From IMG/VR virus record IMGVR_UViG_3300003323_000521, positions 1-20,609 of that record: DNA of 20,609 nt. One strand, 5' to 3'. Source of the stretch: a virus. The notes beneath the pieces are model-generated. The model was not told the DNA's origin, searched no databases, and was given only the letters and a program-made list of their open reading frames with translations. The number at the start of each line of letters is the position of its first letter. Positions within the stretch are counted from its first letter, which is position 1. Both the position numbers and the translations under genes were made by a program. Positions 1 through 7,805 of this stretch are shown here, one piece after another.

Positions 1-335
1 TACATGTCCAGCGTGTACAGGCTGCTCGACAGCGTCTGCGTGGCGCCCGCCGTGTCGACATAGGTGATGCTGTCGACCACGGTGACCGGCGAGACCGGCA
101 GTACGATGTCGCCCTCCGGAAAGCAGTCGAGCGCGCCCTCCAGCGTCACGGGCGCGAAGGCGCAGCCGGTGTAGTGCTCCGCGTACTCGCGCGACGCGGT
201 GATCGCGATCGTCACCAGCGGGTCGCTCGGCTGCGCCGTGGCGTCGCCGATGTCCGTGATGATGCGCAGCTGCAGGTTTGCCTCCTGCAACGTCACCGGC
301 TCGATGGAGACCGGCGTGACGACCTTGGTGCGCAT
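1..335 (-). CDS. Head-tail connector, phiE125 gp8 family (3' end outside window)
   Basis: Probable head-completion or connector protein that joins the portal vertex to the tail. The ATG at 335-333 opens a frame that stays open to the left edge, so about 111 N-terminal residues are visible and the C-terminus is missing. The residues follow the pattern I know for the phiE125 gp8 / gp6-like connector family: an early PVTLQEA segment, a helical stretch ending in REYAEHYTG, then FPEGDIVLPVSPV and a VDSITYVDTAG strand. The start lies 2 nt after the stop of the SGNH gene (338-340), so translation is probably coupled. The place downstream of the capsid gene fits a connector. Family assignment is from memory of the pattern, not from a search. 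Confidence 0.82.
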   Translation of the reverse strand, partial: MRTKVVTPVSIEPVTLQEANLQLRIITDIGDATAQPSDPLVTIAITASREYAEHYTGCAFAPVTLEGALDCFPEGDIVLPVSPVTVVDSITYVDTAGATQTLSSSLYTLDM

Positions 336-337
336 GC

Positions 338-1789
338 TCAGTTCAGCAGCAGGCCCTGGGGGCCGGCATTGACCAGCGCCATCCGGCCGACCTTCATCGT
401 GCAACCGCCACCGGCAGCGAGGTTCACGTTCACCCGCGGGTAGACGAGGCCCACGGCCGCGCCGAGGTTGAACTGCGAGATCGGCGTGGCGATCCAGAAG
501 TCCAGCAGGTCGGTCTGGTCGTAGTCGGTCGCCGCGGTCGCGGAGATCTGCTGGCCGAAGTTGCTCAGCGTCGGGCCGGCCTGCAGGTAGATGCCGATCT
601 CCACGCCGAGGACACCGGACATGCCAGAGAGCGACACATTGGCCAGCGCGTAGAGGTAGTCACCCGAGCTGACGTAGGAGATCGCCTCGGAGTTGTCGGA
701 GCGACAGAACACGGTGCAGCCCGCCGACGCGCCGCTGACGACGATCTGCTGGTCGTTGCCGAATCCGTCAGCGCGTGCCGGCGTGCTGCCCACAGTGGTC
801 GCTGTGCCGGCAGCGACGCCAGCCGCGCATGTTGCGGCGATCGTGCCGGTGATGCCGCCGGTTGCGGTGCCACCAGTTCCCTGGAACAGCGGATTCGAGT
901 TCAGGACGCGAGCAGTCGACCCGGCTCCGGCCACCTTGTTGTGATAGTTGCTGACCGGCCTGTACAGGCCGCCGACTGCCGGCGTGTGGTTGAGCGCCGC
1001 AGCAGCGAATGCCTGGCCCATGGCGCGATTGCCCTTGGACGTGAGGTGCGGATCGTTCCCCGACCGGATGAAATTCGTCTTCGGGCTCAGCGTGTTCGAG
1101 CTGTAGTCGATGGTCGCAGCCTCGCCATCTACCAGGATCACGCCACGAGTCACGGACGCCAGCATGCGGATGAAGTTGTTGTAGGCCATCAGCTTGCGGT
1201 TCCAGTCCACGAGCGCGCCAGGTTCTGAGGCCGGCTTCACGGTGCCGGTGGGGTGAGTCCAGAGGAACACCTGCACTCCGGCGGAGAGCGCCTGCTGGAC
1301 ATACGCGCCAGTACGCTCACACGCCTCCTGGAGAGACAGTCCGCCGCCGCCATCAGCGACAGGCACCATCGCATTGCGGCCCTCCATGAACGAGACGTGC
1401 GTCGGCGAGTACGGCAGCACCTCGGTCGCAAACGCTGCGATCCGCTGGTTGATGTTCGCCCCTGAGACCGCTGCATTGCGGACCCATTGCATGCGCTGCC
1501 CGAGAAAGCCCATCGCGTACCCGGCCCAACCGAAGTCGCTCGTCGGGCTGAGCGAAGCGTTCCGCGGGGATCCGCCCAGGGCGGTGAGGCTGTTGCCGTC
1601 CGTCACCAGACGTGCGCCGCTGAATCGCTCCAGGAGGGAGAGGCGCTGGAAGAGGCCGGTGGCGAGCAACTGCATTGCTTCCGTCTCACCACGCTCTTCC
1701 TGCTGGCCGGGCATCCAGGCAGACTGCTTCCCGGTGATGGACAGCTCGGGCCAGCGCTGCTGGCTTCCAACGTACTTGATCGTCGTCAT
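338..1789 (-). CDS. SGNH/GDSL-type hydrolase in the head operon, with small N-terminal phage module
   Basis: A 483-residue predicted esterase or deacetylase, probably virion-associated. SGNH landmarks are visible: nucleophile Ser67 in LVTDGNSLT (block I), Gly110 in NAAVSGANI (block II), Asn139 in MEGRNAM (block III), and Asp246/His248 in GNDPHLT (block V). Residues 1-50 (containing RWPELSITGKQSAW and LLATGLF) look like a separate short module resembling small proteins I recall near phage capsid genes. Residues from about 290 onward are Gly/Ala/Thr-rich and probably beta-structured, like a binding domain. The frame continues upstream of 1789, but ATG 1789-1787 has AAGGAA 5 nt before it and the upstream extension is Arg-rich read-through. 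It sits between the connector and a small post-capsid gene. Substrate unknown; surface polysaccharide is a guess. Confidence 0.8.
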   Translation of the reverse strand: MTTIKYVGSQQRWPELSITGKQSAWMPGQQEERGETEAMQLLATGLFQRLSLLERFSGARLVTDGNSLTALGGSPRNASLSPTSDFGWAGYAMGFLGQRMQWVRNAAVSGANINQRIAAFATEVLPYSPTHVSFMEGRNAMVPVADGGGGLSLQEACERTGAYVQQALSAGVQVFLWTHPTGTVKPASEPGALVDWNRKLMAYNNFIRMLASVTRGVILVDGEAATIDYSSNTLSPKTNFIRSGNDPHLTSKGNRAMGQAFAAAALNHTPAVGGLYRPVSNYHNKVAGAGSTARVLNSNPLFQGTGGTATGGITGTIAATCAAGVAAGTATTVGSTPARADGFGNDQQIVVSGASAGCTVFCRSDNSEAISYVSSGDYLYALANVSLSGMSGVLGVEIGIYLQAGPTLSNFGQQISATAATDYDQTDLLDFWIATPISQFNLGAAVGLVYPRVNVNLAAGGGCTMKVGRMALVNAGPQGLLLN

Positions 1790-1817
1790 GACTTTCCTTG
1801 CTGCAGGCTCAATCGAA

Positions 1818-1834
1818 TGCGCCCAGCGGGCGCA
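1818..1834 (-). other. Intergenic hairpin upstream of the SGNH gene
   Basis: TGCGCCC and GGGCGCA form a perfect 7-bp inverted repeat around a 3-nt loop, in the 62-nt gap between the small gene and the SGNH gene. No T-run follows on the minus strand, so it is more likely an RNA processing or stability element than a terminator. Confidence 0.4.
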
Positions 1835-1851
1835 TCTCGGCTGGGTCCGAG

Positions 1852-2079
1852 TTAGTTCTTGCCGCCCTTGTTCTTTGTCGTCACCGACTTCGGCGCGTCG
1901 GCGGGCGGCTCGGCCGGCGGCTGGCCTTCGGCCTCGCCGCACTGCTCGACCCACCCTTCGGCGATCCCGACTGCGATCAGGTCCGCGTCATCCGTCTCGA
2001 TTTCATCGCCAGAGGCATAGCTCTTGACGCGCACGTGCTCATGCGCCCAGGAGAAGTCCTGCTTCACGATCAGCTTCAT
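1852..2079 (-). CDS. Small hypothetical protein following the capsid gene
   Basis: A 75-residue acidic protein that I do not recognise. The N-terminal half (MKLIVKQDFSWAHEHVRVKS) looks like a small beta-rich fold. The C-terminal 25 residues are Pro/Ala/Glu-rich and end in a Lys/Gly/Asn tail, probably disordered. The ATG at 2079 is preferred over the in-frame GTG at 2085 because GAGG ends 5 nt before it, whereas for the GTG that motif would be too close. It lies directly after the capsid hairpin and before the SGNH gene. Many HK97-type head operons carry small proteins at this spot that act as decoration or adaptor proteins; that role is only inferred from position. Confidence 0.7.
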   Translation of the reverse strand: MKLIVKQDFSWAHEHVRVKSYASGDEIETDDADLIAVGIAEGWVEQCGEAEGQPPAEPPADAPKSVTTKNKGGKN

Positions 2080-2097
2080 TGGCACCTCGAAATTGGA

Positions 2098-2117
2098 GCG
2101 GGCCCCGAAGGGCCCGC
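2098..2117 (-). other. UUCG-tetraloop hairpin after the major capsid gene (attenuator or mRNA-stability element)
   Basis: On the minus strand GCGGGCCC-TTCG-GGGCCCGC forms a perfect 8-bp stem closed by a cUUCGg tetraloop, an exceptionally stable RNA loop. It lies 23 nt after the capsid stop codon. What follows is TCCAATTTC, not a T-run, so complete termination is unlikely. Partial attenuation or protection of the capsid mRNA 3' end would fit the need for far more capsid protein than later products. Confidence 0.6.
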
Positions 2118-2139
2118 GTGTTGCGACCGATGCGGCCGA

Positions 2140-3591
2140 TCAGGACGTGGCGATCTTCAGCAGCTTGATCGCCTGCGTGTTGCGCAGCTTGCCGCCGGTG
2201 CGCTTGCGCACGTAGAACTTCACGAAGCCCGGCGTCGTGATTTCGTCGCGAGTGATGCGCATGCCCACGCGGTCGGCGATCAGGTAACCCTCCTTGAAGT
2301 CGCCGAAGGCGAGCGGGAAGGCGTTCGCCGCGACGGCCGGCATGTCCTCGGCCTCGGTGATGCCGTAGCCGAGGAACGTCGACGGCTGGCCGGCGGTCAG
2401 CGCGGGCTGCCACAGGTACTGGTTCGTCGTGTCCTTGTACTTGCGCAGCGCCGACAGCACCAGCTTGTTCGTGACCCAGCGCGCGTTCGTGCGATAGCGC
2501 GCACGAACCGCGTAGACGATGTCGTAGAACACGTCGGCGCTGGTCGGCATCGCGGCCGCTTGGCCCGAAGCGATGTACTGCAGCGTGCCGAAGGCGCGCG
2601 AGCTGTCGGCGGTCGCCACCGGGGCCGGACCGGCGAGAAAACCGGTGGGCTTCTTCGTGCCGTTGCCGCTCACGTAGGCGGCGCCTTCCCCTTGCGCGAT
2701 GGCCTCAGCCGCGCTCATCGTCAGCCAGCTCTCGACGTCGAAGAACAGGTCGTCGAGCGATTCCTCGGACGCCTGCGGCTTCGCGCTGGCCATGCCGAAG
2801 GTCGGCACGATCTCTGCCAGGTCCGGCGTGTTGGTCTGGTTGCGCGTGTCGCCCTCACCCAGCCACTCGAAGCCGGTGCCGTTGATGTCGAACAACTCGT
2901 GGTAGTCCGTGGTGCCGACCGTGCGGACCGTGGCGATCTGGCGGATCGGCGAGATATCGACCGACAAGCGGGCGATCTGCTGTTCGATGGTCTTCGGAAG
3001 CGCGTAGCCGCCAGCCGAGTTGGTGCCGACCACGGTCTGGGTGGAACGCGTCTCCAGCATCTTGGACCACTCGGCGTCATCCTCCGCGGCCCGGGTCTGC
3101 AACTTCTTCAGCTCCTTCTGCGCACGCCACAGCGAGTCGCGGCGCTCGGGGTCGCTCGGGTTGCGGATCCACGAGAACAGGGCCGTCTTGTAGGCCACCT
3201 CTTCCTGCGACTCGCGCTTCTCGCCGCCATCGCCACCGCCCAGCACACCGGGCCGGGACAGCTTCTGCTCCAGCTTCTCCAGGCGGCTCTTGGCTTCGGC
3301 CAGGCTGTCCATGTGGCCGTCCATCTTCGCCAGCTTGGCGTCCATGTCCGAGGTCGACTGGCCTTTCTTGATGGCCTCGATCCGCTCGTCGTTGACGCGC
3401 TTGTACTCGGTGAAGGCGGTGTTGATCTTGTCCAGCGCCTCGGCGATGGACGCGATCGACGGCTCGTCGCGCTTCTCGTAGGTGACGGCGACGCCCGCGG
3501 CGAAGGCCGGCGTGGTGGCCACGGCCAGCGCGAGGGCGATGGTCGACAGCTTGGCGCGGAAGGCGCCGAAGTCACGATGCATTTGGTTCAT
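2140..3591 (-). CDS. Major capsid protein, HK97 family, with hydrophobic N-terminus
   Basis: A 483-residue HK97-fold capsid subunit that would build the icosahedral head. Residues about 45-112 form a charged coiled-coil stretch like the HK97 delta (scaffold) domain. The mature part starts after the Gly-rich linker near residue 117. It includes the N-arm region (SAGGYALPKTIEQQI), the E-loop region (FEWLGEGDTRNQT), the spine (SLDDLFFDVESWL) and a C-terminal P/A-domain ending (FGDFKEGYLIADRVGMRI). The length is normal for a subunit with an uncut delta domain, and the protease gene lies just upstream. ATG 3591 is chosen; Shine-Dalgarno support is weak, and a second ATG lies at 3582. Oddly, residues 13-33 look like a Sec signal peptide (hydrophobic core then TTPAFA-AG). 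Confidence 0.95.
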   Translation of the reverse strand: MNQMHRDFGAFRAKLSTIALALAVATTPAFAAGVAVTYEKRDEPSIASIAEALDKINTAFTEYKRVNDERIEAIKKGQSTSDMDAKLAKMDGHMDSLAEAKSRLEKLEQKLSRPGVLGGGDGGEKRESQEEVAYKTALFSWIRNPSDPERRDSLWRAQKELKKLQTRAAEDDAEWSKMLETRSTQTVVGTNSAGGYALPKTIEQQIARLSVDISPIRQIATVRTVGTTDYHELFDINGTGFEWLGEGDTRNQTNTPDLAEIVPTFGMASAKPQASEESLDDLFFDVESWLTMSAAEAIAQGEGAAYVSGNGTKKPTGFLAGPAPVATADSSRAFGTLQYIASGQAAAMPTSADVFYDIVYAVRARYRTNARWVTNKLVLSALRKYKDTTNQYLWQPALTAGQPSTFLGYGITEAEDMPAVAANAFPLAFGDFKEGYLIADRVGMRITRDEITTPGFVKFYVRKRTGGKLRNTQAIKLLKIATS

Positions 3592-3600
3592 TTGAGGCTT

Positions 3601-4329
3601 TCAGTTGGTGAGGGAGTGCAGCAGCCGCTGGGCTGCCTTCAGGGCTTGCGCGGTCGATTTCGCGGCCTCTCGCCGCTCCTCTCCCATCCGCATGACGCGC
3701 GACACGAATGCGGTCGCGCCGGCCTTGCTGAACCCTGCATCGCGCAGGATTCGCTCGGCATCTTTCGGGGCCACCATCTCTTCAGGGGCGGCCTTGATGT
3801 TGGTGACGGTGGCGGCCTTGTTGGCCTGGAAGGTGACGATCGACACCTCCCAGAGGTCGACTTCGAGCAGCGTGCGAACCTCGGTATCGCGGTCATACGA
3901 CCATTGCTTCGACAGAAAGCCAATGCTCAGGCCGTTGAGCGCGCCCATCTTGAGCAACGCGTAGGCCTCCTTACCGCGCACGGTGTCGAGCGCCAGCTTG
4001 CCGGTGACGCGCAACCCTTTGGAGTCCTCGACCATCGACGTCCAGACGCCGATCGGCTGATCCGGATCGTGCTGCCAGAGCATCGCCGGCATCGTACTGG
4101 CCGCCTTGTGCTCGGCCAGCGACGCCTTGAATGCGCCTGGCGCGACGACGTCATCCCAATCGTCGACGACATCGAACACCGAGCCGTAGCCTTCGATCGT
4201 GCCATCGTCGCCGACGGCCTTGAACTCGACGGCGACAGTCAGCGTCCGACGGGTTTCCAGGGCACCCTTCGTTTCGAGCACGCTGCGGCGCAGCTGGCCG
4301 CAATCACTGGTCGGCCGGCGGATCTTCAT
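3601..4329 (-). CDS. Prohead maturation protease, HK97 gp4 family (peptidase U35)
   Basis: A 242-residue serine protease that should cleave the capsid delta domain and itself inside the procapsid. The expected catalytic residues are present in the right order: His87 in MLWQHDPDQPIG, Ser135 in LNGLSIGF, and Glu161 in DLWEVSIVTFQAN. The N-terminal part (FKAVGDDGTIEGYGSVFDVVDDWDDVVAPGAF) is the typical family opening. The C-terminal third is Ala/Arg/Glu-rich and probably helical, as expected for the segment removed by self-cleavage. ATG 4329 has AAGGA about 7 nt upstream. The gene overlaps the portal gene by 26 nt and ends 9 nt before the capsid start, so the three should be cotranscribed. Confidence 0.94.
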   Translation of the reverse strand: MKIRRPTSDCGQLRRSVLETKGALETRRTLTVAVEFKAVGDDGTIEGYGSVFDVVDDWDDVVAPGAFKASLAEHKAASTMPAMLWQHDPDQPIGVWTSMVEDSKGLRVTGKLALDTVRGKEAYALLKMGALNGLSIGFLSKQWSYDRDTEVRTLLEVDLWEVSIVTFQANKAATVTNIKAAPEEMVAPKDAERILRDAGFSKAGATAFVSRVMRMGEERREAAKSTAQALKAAQRLLHSLTN

Positions 4330-5524
4330 TGCTCTTTCCTTTCGAGCCGCCGGCGCTCATGTTCATCGGCGTGAGGTAGGTGTCGCCGCCCGGCCGCGGA
4401 TCAAGGCCGACCGTGTCGCGCCACTCATCGGCGTTCATCAGGCCCATCTCGATCATCGTGCGGGCATACACAGCCTGATCCTTCATCGCGCCCGCCACCA
4501 TGTAGCGGGTGTCGAACTTGACGAACAGCGGGCCGCTCCCGTCGAGCAGCGTCTCGTCGATACGGTCGCGCCAAGCCTTGTGCCAAGGGGCAAGCGTGTG
4601 GATCAGGTGCGCCCCGAAGAACGCCTCGGAACTGGCAAAGGTGGAGGCCTTGTCCGAGTGGCCGACCATGATCGGGAACACGCCATAGCTTCGGCAGATC
4701 TCCTCAATCTGCAGCCGGCGCGTCTCCACGTGCTGCGCGTCGACACCAGTCATCGCGGTTGAGAGCCACTTGGCCGAGCGATCGAGCACGAGCGGCACAC
4801 CAGCCTTCTCCGGCCCGCTGTTGTCGCGCAGCCACTTCGTGATCCTGGCGTGCTGATCCGGAGCGAGGTTTCCTTCTACCGAGTACGTGCCGCTCGGCCG
4901 CATGCCGTTCGCGTGCATTGCGGCCTGGCTCTTCTCGGTCGCCATCGCGAGCCCGATCGCCGACCGGGCGAGCGCGACAGCGTTCATGCTCCCAACCCAG
5001 TCCCACTGCAGGTTGTTCAGCACAAACACATCGTCGGGCTCAAACTCGCCGATCAACCCAAACTCGTCCCAACAGCGGTAGCGGACCTCGTAGCGGGAGA
5101 CCTTTCGCACATCCCACCGACCCGGCTGAACCGGGATGAGTTCGCGCACCCGACGGTTTTCGCCGCGAACCTTCACCGACAATGCGGCGCCCGTCAGCGC
5201 CGCATGGATCGTCATCAGGCGGCGCCATTCAAACGACGTTTGCCACTCATTCGGGCGGCGCGACAGGAGCCGGTATTCCGGAATGTTCGTCGCCTTCTCT
5301 GACCGCCCGCCATCGAGTTCGCGATACACGTGCAGGTCTGGCGTCGCGCAGCCGTCGGCAATCGCCTTCACACATGCGAGCACCGTCGCAACCTGCAGTG
5401 CGGTTTTGTCAGTGACGGCAACGCCAGCGATCACACCGCCCGAGCGCCCATCGATCAGATCCGCGATCTGGTCGTAAGTGAGCTGGGCCGCCTTGCGCCC
5501 GAGGAGTCGGCCAAACCATTTCAT
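4304..5524 (-). CDS. Portal protein, HK97 family
   Basis: A 406-residue portal subunit. A dodecamer of it forms the DNA entry and exit vertex and docks the terminase. Typical family features are MKWFGRLLGRKAA at the start, VATVLACVKAIADG, YRLLSRRPNEWQTSFEWRRL, the central clip and stem region, and the EICRSYGVFPIMVGHSDKASTFAS segment before the C-terminal helices. The length matches short HK97-type portals. ATG 5524-5522 overlaps the terminase stop as ATGA (5521-5524), pointing to coupled translation. The frame is open further upstream, but that part is terminase sequence in another frame. The C-terminus overlaps the protease start by 26 nt. Confidence 0.94.
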   Translation of the reverse strand: MKWFGRLLGRKAAQLTYDQIADLIDGRSGGVIAGVAVTDKTALQVATVLACVKAIADGCATPDLHVYRELDGGRSEKATNIPEYRLLSRRPNEWQTSFEWRRLMTIHAALTGAALSVKVRGENRRVRELIPVQPGRWDVRKVSRYEVRYRCWDEFGLIGEFEPDDVFVLNNLQWDWVGSMNAVALARSAIGLAMATEKSQAAMHANGMRPSGTYSVEGNLAPDQHARITKWLRDNSGPEKAGVPLVLDRSAKWLSTAMTGVDAQHVETRRLQIEEICRSYGVFPIMVGHSDKASTFASSEAFFGAHLIHTLAPWHKAWRDRIDETLLDGSGPLFVKFDTRYMVAGAMKDQAVYARTMIEMGLMNADEWRDTVGLDPRPGGDTYLTPMNMSAGGSKGKSNEDPPADQ

Positions 5525-7200
5525 GCGGTTTCTACATCCCAGAATGATCGGCCGGCACCCGCCGGGTTCAGCGCCATCAACGACACCGCATCGAACAGCG
5601 CCATCAGCGGGTCGATCTTCGCGGTGCCGGAGGCCTGCTTCGTGATCGTGATCGCGTTGCCCTTCGGCTCGATGCGCGCATTGCTGACGCACCAAGCCAT
5701 GAGCGGCTGGCCGCCGTGCAGCAACTCGCCGCCTGCCAGCTTCCGCTCGGTCGTCTTGATCGCTCCGTTTAGTCGCCAGCCCTGCGAAACCGCGATGATC
5801 TGGTCGGCCGTGATGTCACGGCCCGGCGCCGTCAACTCGTCGACGATGTCGCCTATGCCCGCCGCGTCAACGCCGATCGCGTTCTTCTCAGGCAGCAGGC
5901 CGGCGTCGCGCACCTCGCACACCCGGTCGGCCACCGCTGCCACGTCCTCGCCCGGCCGCTTCACGATCGTCAGCGAGCCTTCGCGCTGGAAGTCCAGCAA
6001 CCGTGGCGCGATGTCCTTTCGCCGCTCCAGCGCGATCTCGTGCGCCCATGCGTGCATCCACGCCAGCCACTGCCCGGTATCGCGGTCGCGCCCCACAGCA
6101 GCCAGGCCAAGCAAGTCGTCCAGGCCTCCACCGTCGATGCCGAAGACGATCGCGTCGCAGCGGCGCTTCAGCTCTTCGAGCGTGACCGGGAACGCGGCCA
6201 TCGCCTGTTCCCAGAATTCCGCACCGGCCCAGCGGTCGGACCTCAAATTGAGGCCAATCTCGACGTTCAGGTGCTTGGCGAGAAACTGCTGGAAGGACCC
6301 GTCTTGCTTCGACTGGTTCTTTCGAAGGTTGTCCTCGAGCCATTCAGCGTTGACGGACTTCCCGAGGTTGGGGTTGGTCACGTAGAAGTTCTCAGGCTCT
6401 AGGTACGCCTTCGACTTCAACATTGCCTCCGGGAACTCGTACAGGATGCCGAGCGTCTTCGGATCTACGGTCTTTCCATCGCGGACATTGCGCCAGTAGT
6501 CCAACTTCTCTTTGAACACACCAGCTGGGGGCTCATCACTCTGGGTAGTTAGGTAGATCACCCAGCCTTCATCGCGAGATACCTGGCCGCCGAGAGCCTC
6601 CATGAACATGGCCGAGGCCGTCGGCTGCTTGCCGAACACCCATAGTTCATCGACCATCACGCGGCCCGATTTCTTCCCTGACACTGTGCCGGTGTCGGCC
6701 GCGACCACCTTCAGGCTGTTTCGGTTCACGCGGTGCGTGATCGTCCGAATGTGGTCCTGAATGTGGAAAAGCGCCTTGAGCTCGTCATCCTCCCGAACCA
6801 TCGCTGCGGCCGGCTTGAAGCTGTTGTCGGCCACCTCCTTCGTTGGCGCGAGGATCAGGTGCTCCTCTTCCTCACGCCAGCAAAGGATCAGGGCCGTCAG
6901 CATAATCCCGGCCGCGATCGTCGACTTCGTGTTCTTCTTGCTGATGAGAAGCCCGTACTCTCGGATCAGCTGCTCGCCGGTCTCGGCCTCGTAGCCGCCG
7001 AAGATGGCCGCCACGAAGTCGAACACCCACCGTTCGGAGCATTCTCCGAATGTTGGCTTTCCAGGGAGGTCGACAACCCGAAGCTCCTTGAAGATCGCCA
7101 ACGCGGCCTCGGCCTGATCGGCAAAGATCGGCTCAGGAATGATCGAGCGCCGCTCGACCAGCCTGCGCTCCCAATCGACGCAGGCGGTGCTCCACTTCAC
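5521..7200 (-). CDS. terL: Terminase large subunit (ATPase and nuclease), Terminase_1/HK97 gp2-like
   Basis: The packaging motor: an ATPase that pumps DNA into the procapsid and a nuclease that cuts concatemers. It is 559 residues from the GTG at 7200. Walker A-like SKKNTKST is at residues 87-94, Walker B VMVDE at 181-185 (Asp184, Glu185), and the RNase H-like nuclease acids are Asp356 (VFGIDGGG), Asp445 (IGVDAAG) and Asp530 (KIDPLMALFDAV). The GTG start is preferred over the TTG two codons earlier (7206) because AGAAGG lies 7 nt before the GTG but touches the TTG. The TTG, however, would give a 4-nt overlap with the small-subunit stop (7203-7205). The Walker A Thr/Lys/Ser variant is common in this family. 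Confidence 0.95.
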   Translation of the reverse strand: MKWSTACVDWERRLVERRSIIPEPIFADQAEAALAIFKELRVVDLPGKPTFGECSERWVFDFVAAIFGGYEAETGEQLIREYGLLISKKNTKSTIAAGIMLTALILCWREEEEHLILAPTKEVADNSFKPAAAMVREDDELKALFHIQDHIRTITHRVNRNSLKVVAADTGTVSGKKSGRVMVDELWVFGKQPTASAMFMEALGGQVSRDEGWVIYLTTQSDEPPAGVFKEKLDYWRNVRDGKTVDPKTLGILYEFPEAMLKSKAYLEPENFYVTNPNLGKSVNAEWLEDNLRKNQSKQDGSFQQFLAKHLNVEIGLNLRSDRWAGAEFWEQAMAAFPVTLEELKRRCDAIVFGIDGGGLDDLLGLAAVGRDRDTGQWLAWMHAWAHEIALERRKDIAPRLLDFQREGSLTIVKRPGEDVAAVADRVCEVRDAGLLPEKNAIGVDAAGIGDIVDELTAPGRDITADQIIAVSQGWRLNGAIKTTERKLAGGELLHGGQPLMAWCVSNARIEPKGNAITITKQASGTAKIDPLMALFDAVSLMALNPAGAGRSFWDVETA

Positions 7201-7202
7201 GG

Positions 7203-7655
7203 TCAAACCTTCTTGCCGCCAGCAGCAACCAACTTCGGCGGCGCCGAAGGCGCGAACCGGCTAGCCACCTTCTTCGCGTTCTCCTGCTGCTGCTCCTTCT
7301 TCCCACCCTCGCCCAGCTTCTGGTGAACGAAAGGCATCAGAGCTTTGGCCGCGTCGATCCGCATCTTCGGCTCGAGCGCGATGTCGTTCATGGCCGCCAG
7401 CAGAAAAGCCTTCGGATCTTGATGCTGCAGCGCCGCCGTCAGGTCGAAAGCCTTCCCGCTCGGTTCTGCCGGCGCCTGAGCGGCAGGCTCACGGGCTTTC
7501 TTGAGCGCTTCGGCCACCTTGGGGTGCCTTAACAACCGAGACGCAGCCACCTCCGCCCCGGCCTTGCTGTAGCCAGCCTTGATCGCCGCCTTTTTCCCAT
7601 TGGAATCAACGAGATAGGCAGCGACGAAGGCCGCTTGCTTAGGTGTGAGGGACAT
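7203..7655 (-). CDS. terS: Terminase small subunit (Terminase_2-like)
   Basis: A 150-residue DNA-recognition subunit that brings the packaging site to the large subunit. The N-terminal helix-turn-helix is visible as LTPKQAAFVAAYLVDSNGKK, AAIKAGYSKAGAEVAASRLL and HPKVAEALKK, a typical Terminase_2 opening. The central helices (DPKAFLLAAMNDIALEPKMR, IDAAKALMPFVHQKLG) would form the oligomerisation core. The Lys/Gln-rich end probably contacts the large subunit or DNA. ATG 7655 is chosen because the family motif begins immediately after it and GGAGGGG lies about 8-10 nt upstream; the longer frame to 7790 would cover the intergenic region. It ends within a few bases of the large-subunit start. Confidence 0.92.
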   Translation of the reverse strand: MSLTPKQAAFVAAYLVDSNGKKAAIKAGYSKAGAEVAASRLLRHPKVAEALKKAREPAAQAPAEPSGKAFDLTAALQHQDPKAFLLAAMNDIALEPKMRIDAAKALMPFVHQKLGEGGKKEQQQENAKKVASRFAPSAPPKLVAAGGKKV

Positions 7656-7805
7656 TAACAAACCCCTCCACGGGGGAAATTTTCTGCGCGTGAGAAACCG
7701 TGCGGTTTCGGCTGGCAGGGGCTCCAGAGATTTGACCCGCCCCCGCCCCACATTGGTGCATGAACCATGGGGTAGCCGATGGCCCGGCAAGGCCCCTGCA
7801 AGGCC
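7656..7805. other. HNH-terS intergenic region with dyad; candidate cos region
   Basis: This 150-nt gap holds a near-perfect dyad, GAAACCG-TG-CGGTTTC, at 7694-7709, and a 9-nt direct repeat GCAAGGCCC at 7787-7795 and 7798-7806 (period 11). It has no convincing ORF. In HK97-like phages with an HNH nuclease next to the small terminase gene, the cohesive-end site usually lies close to these genes. The dyad could be part of a terminase binding or nicking site. No overhang sequence can be determined from the DNA alone. Confidence 0.35.

Noticed and set aside
1798-4374. 858-codon plus-strand open frame across the capsid and protease genes
   Set aside because: It is a shadow of high-GC minus-strand coding: His/Arg/Leu-rich residues without domain pattern, opposite to clear capsid and protease genes.
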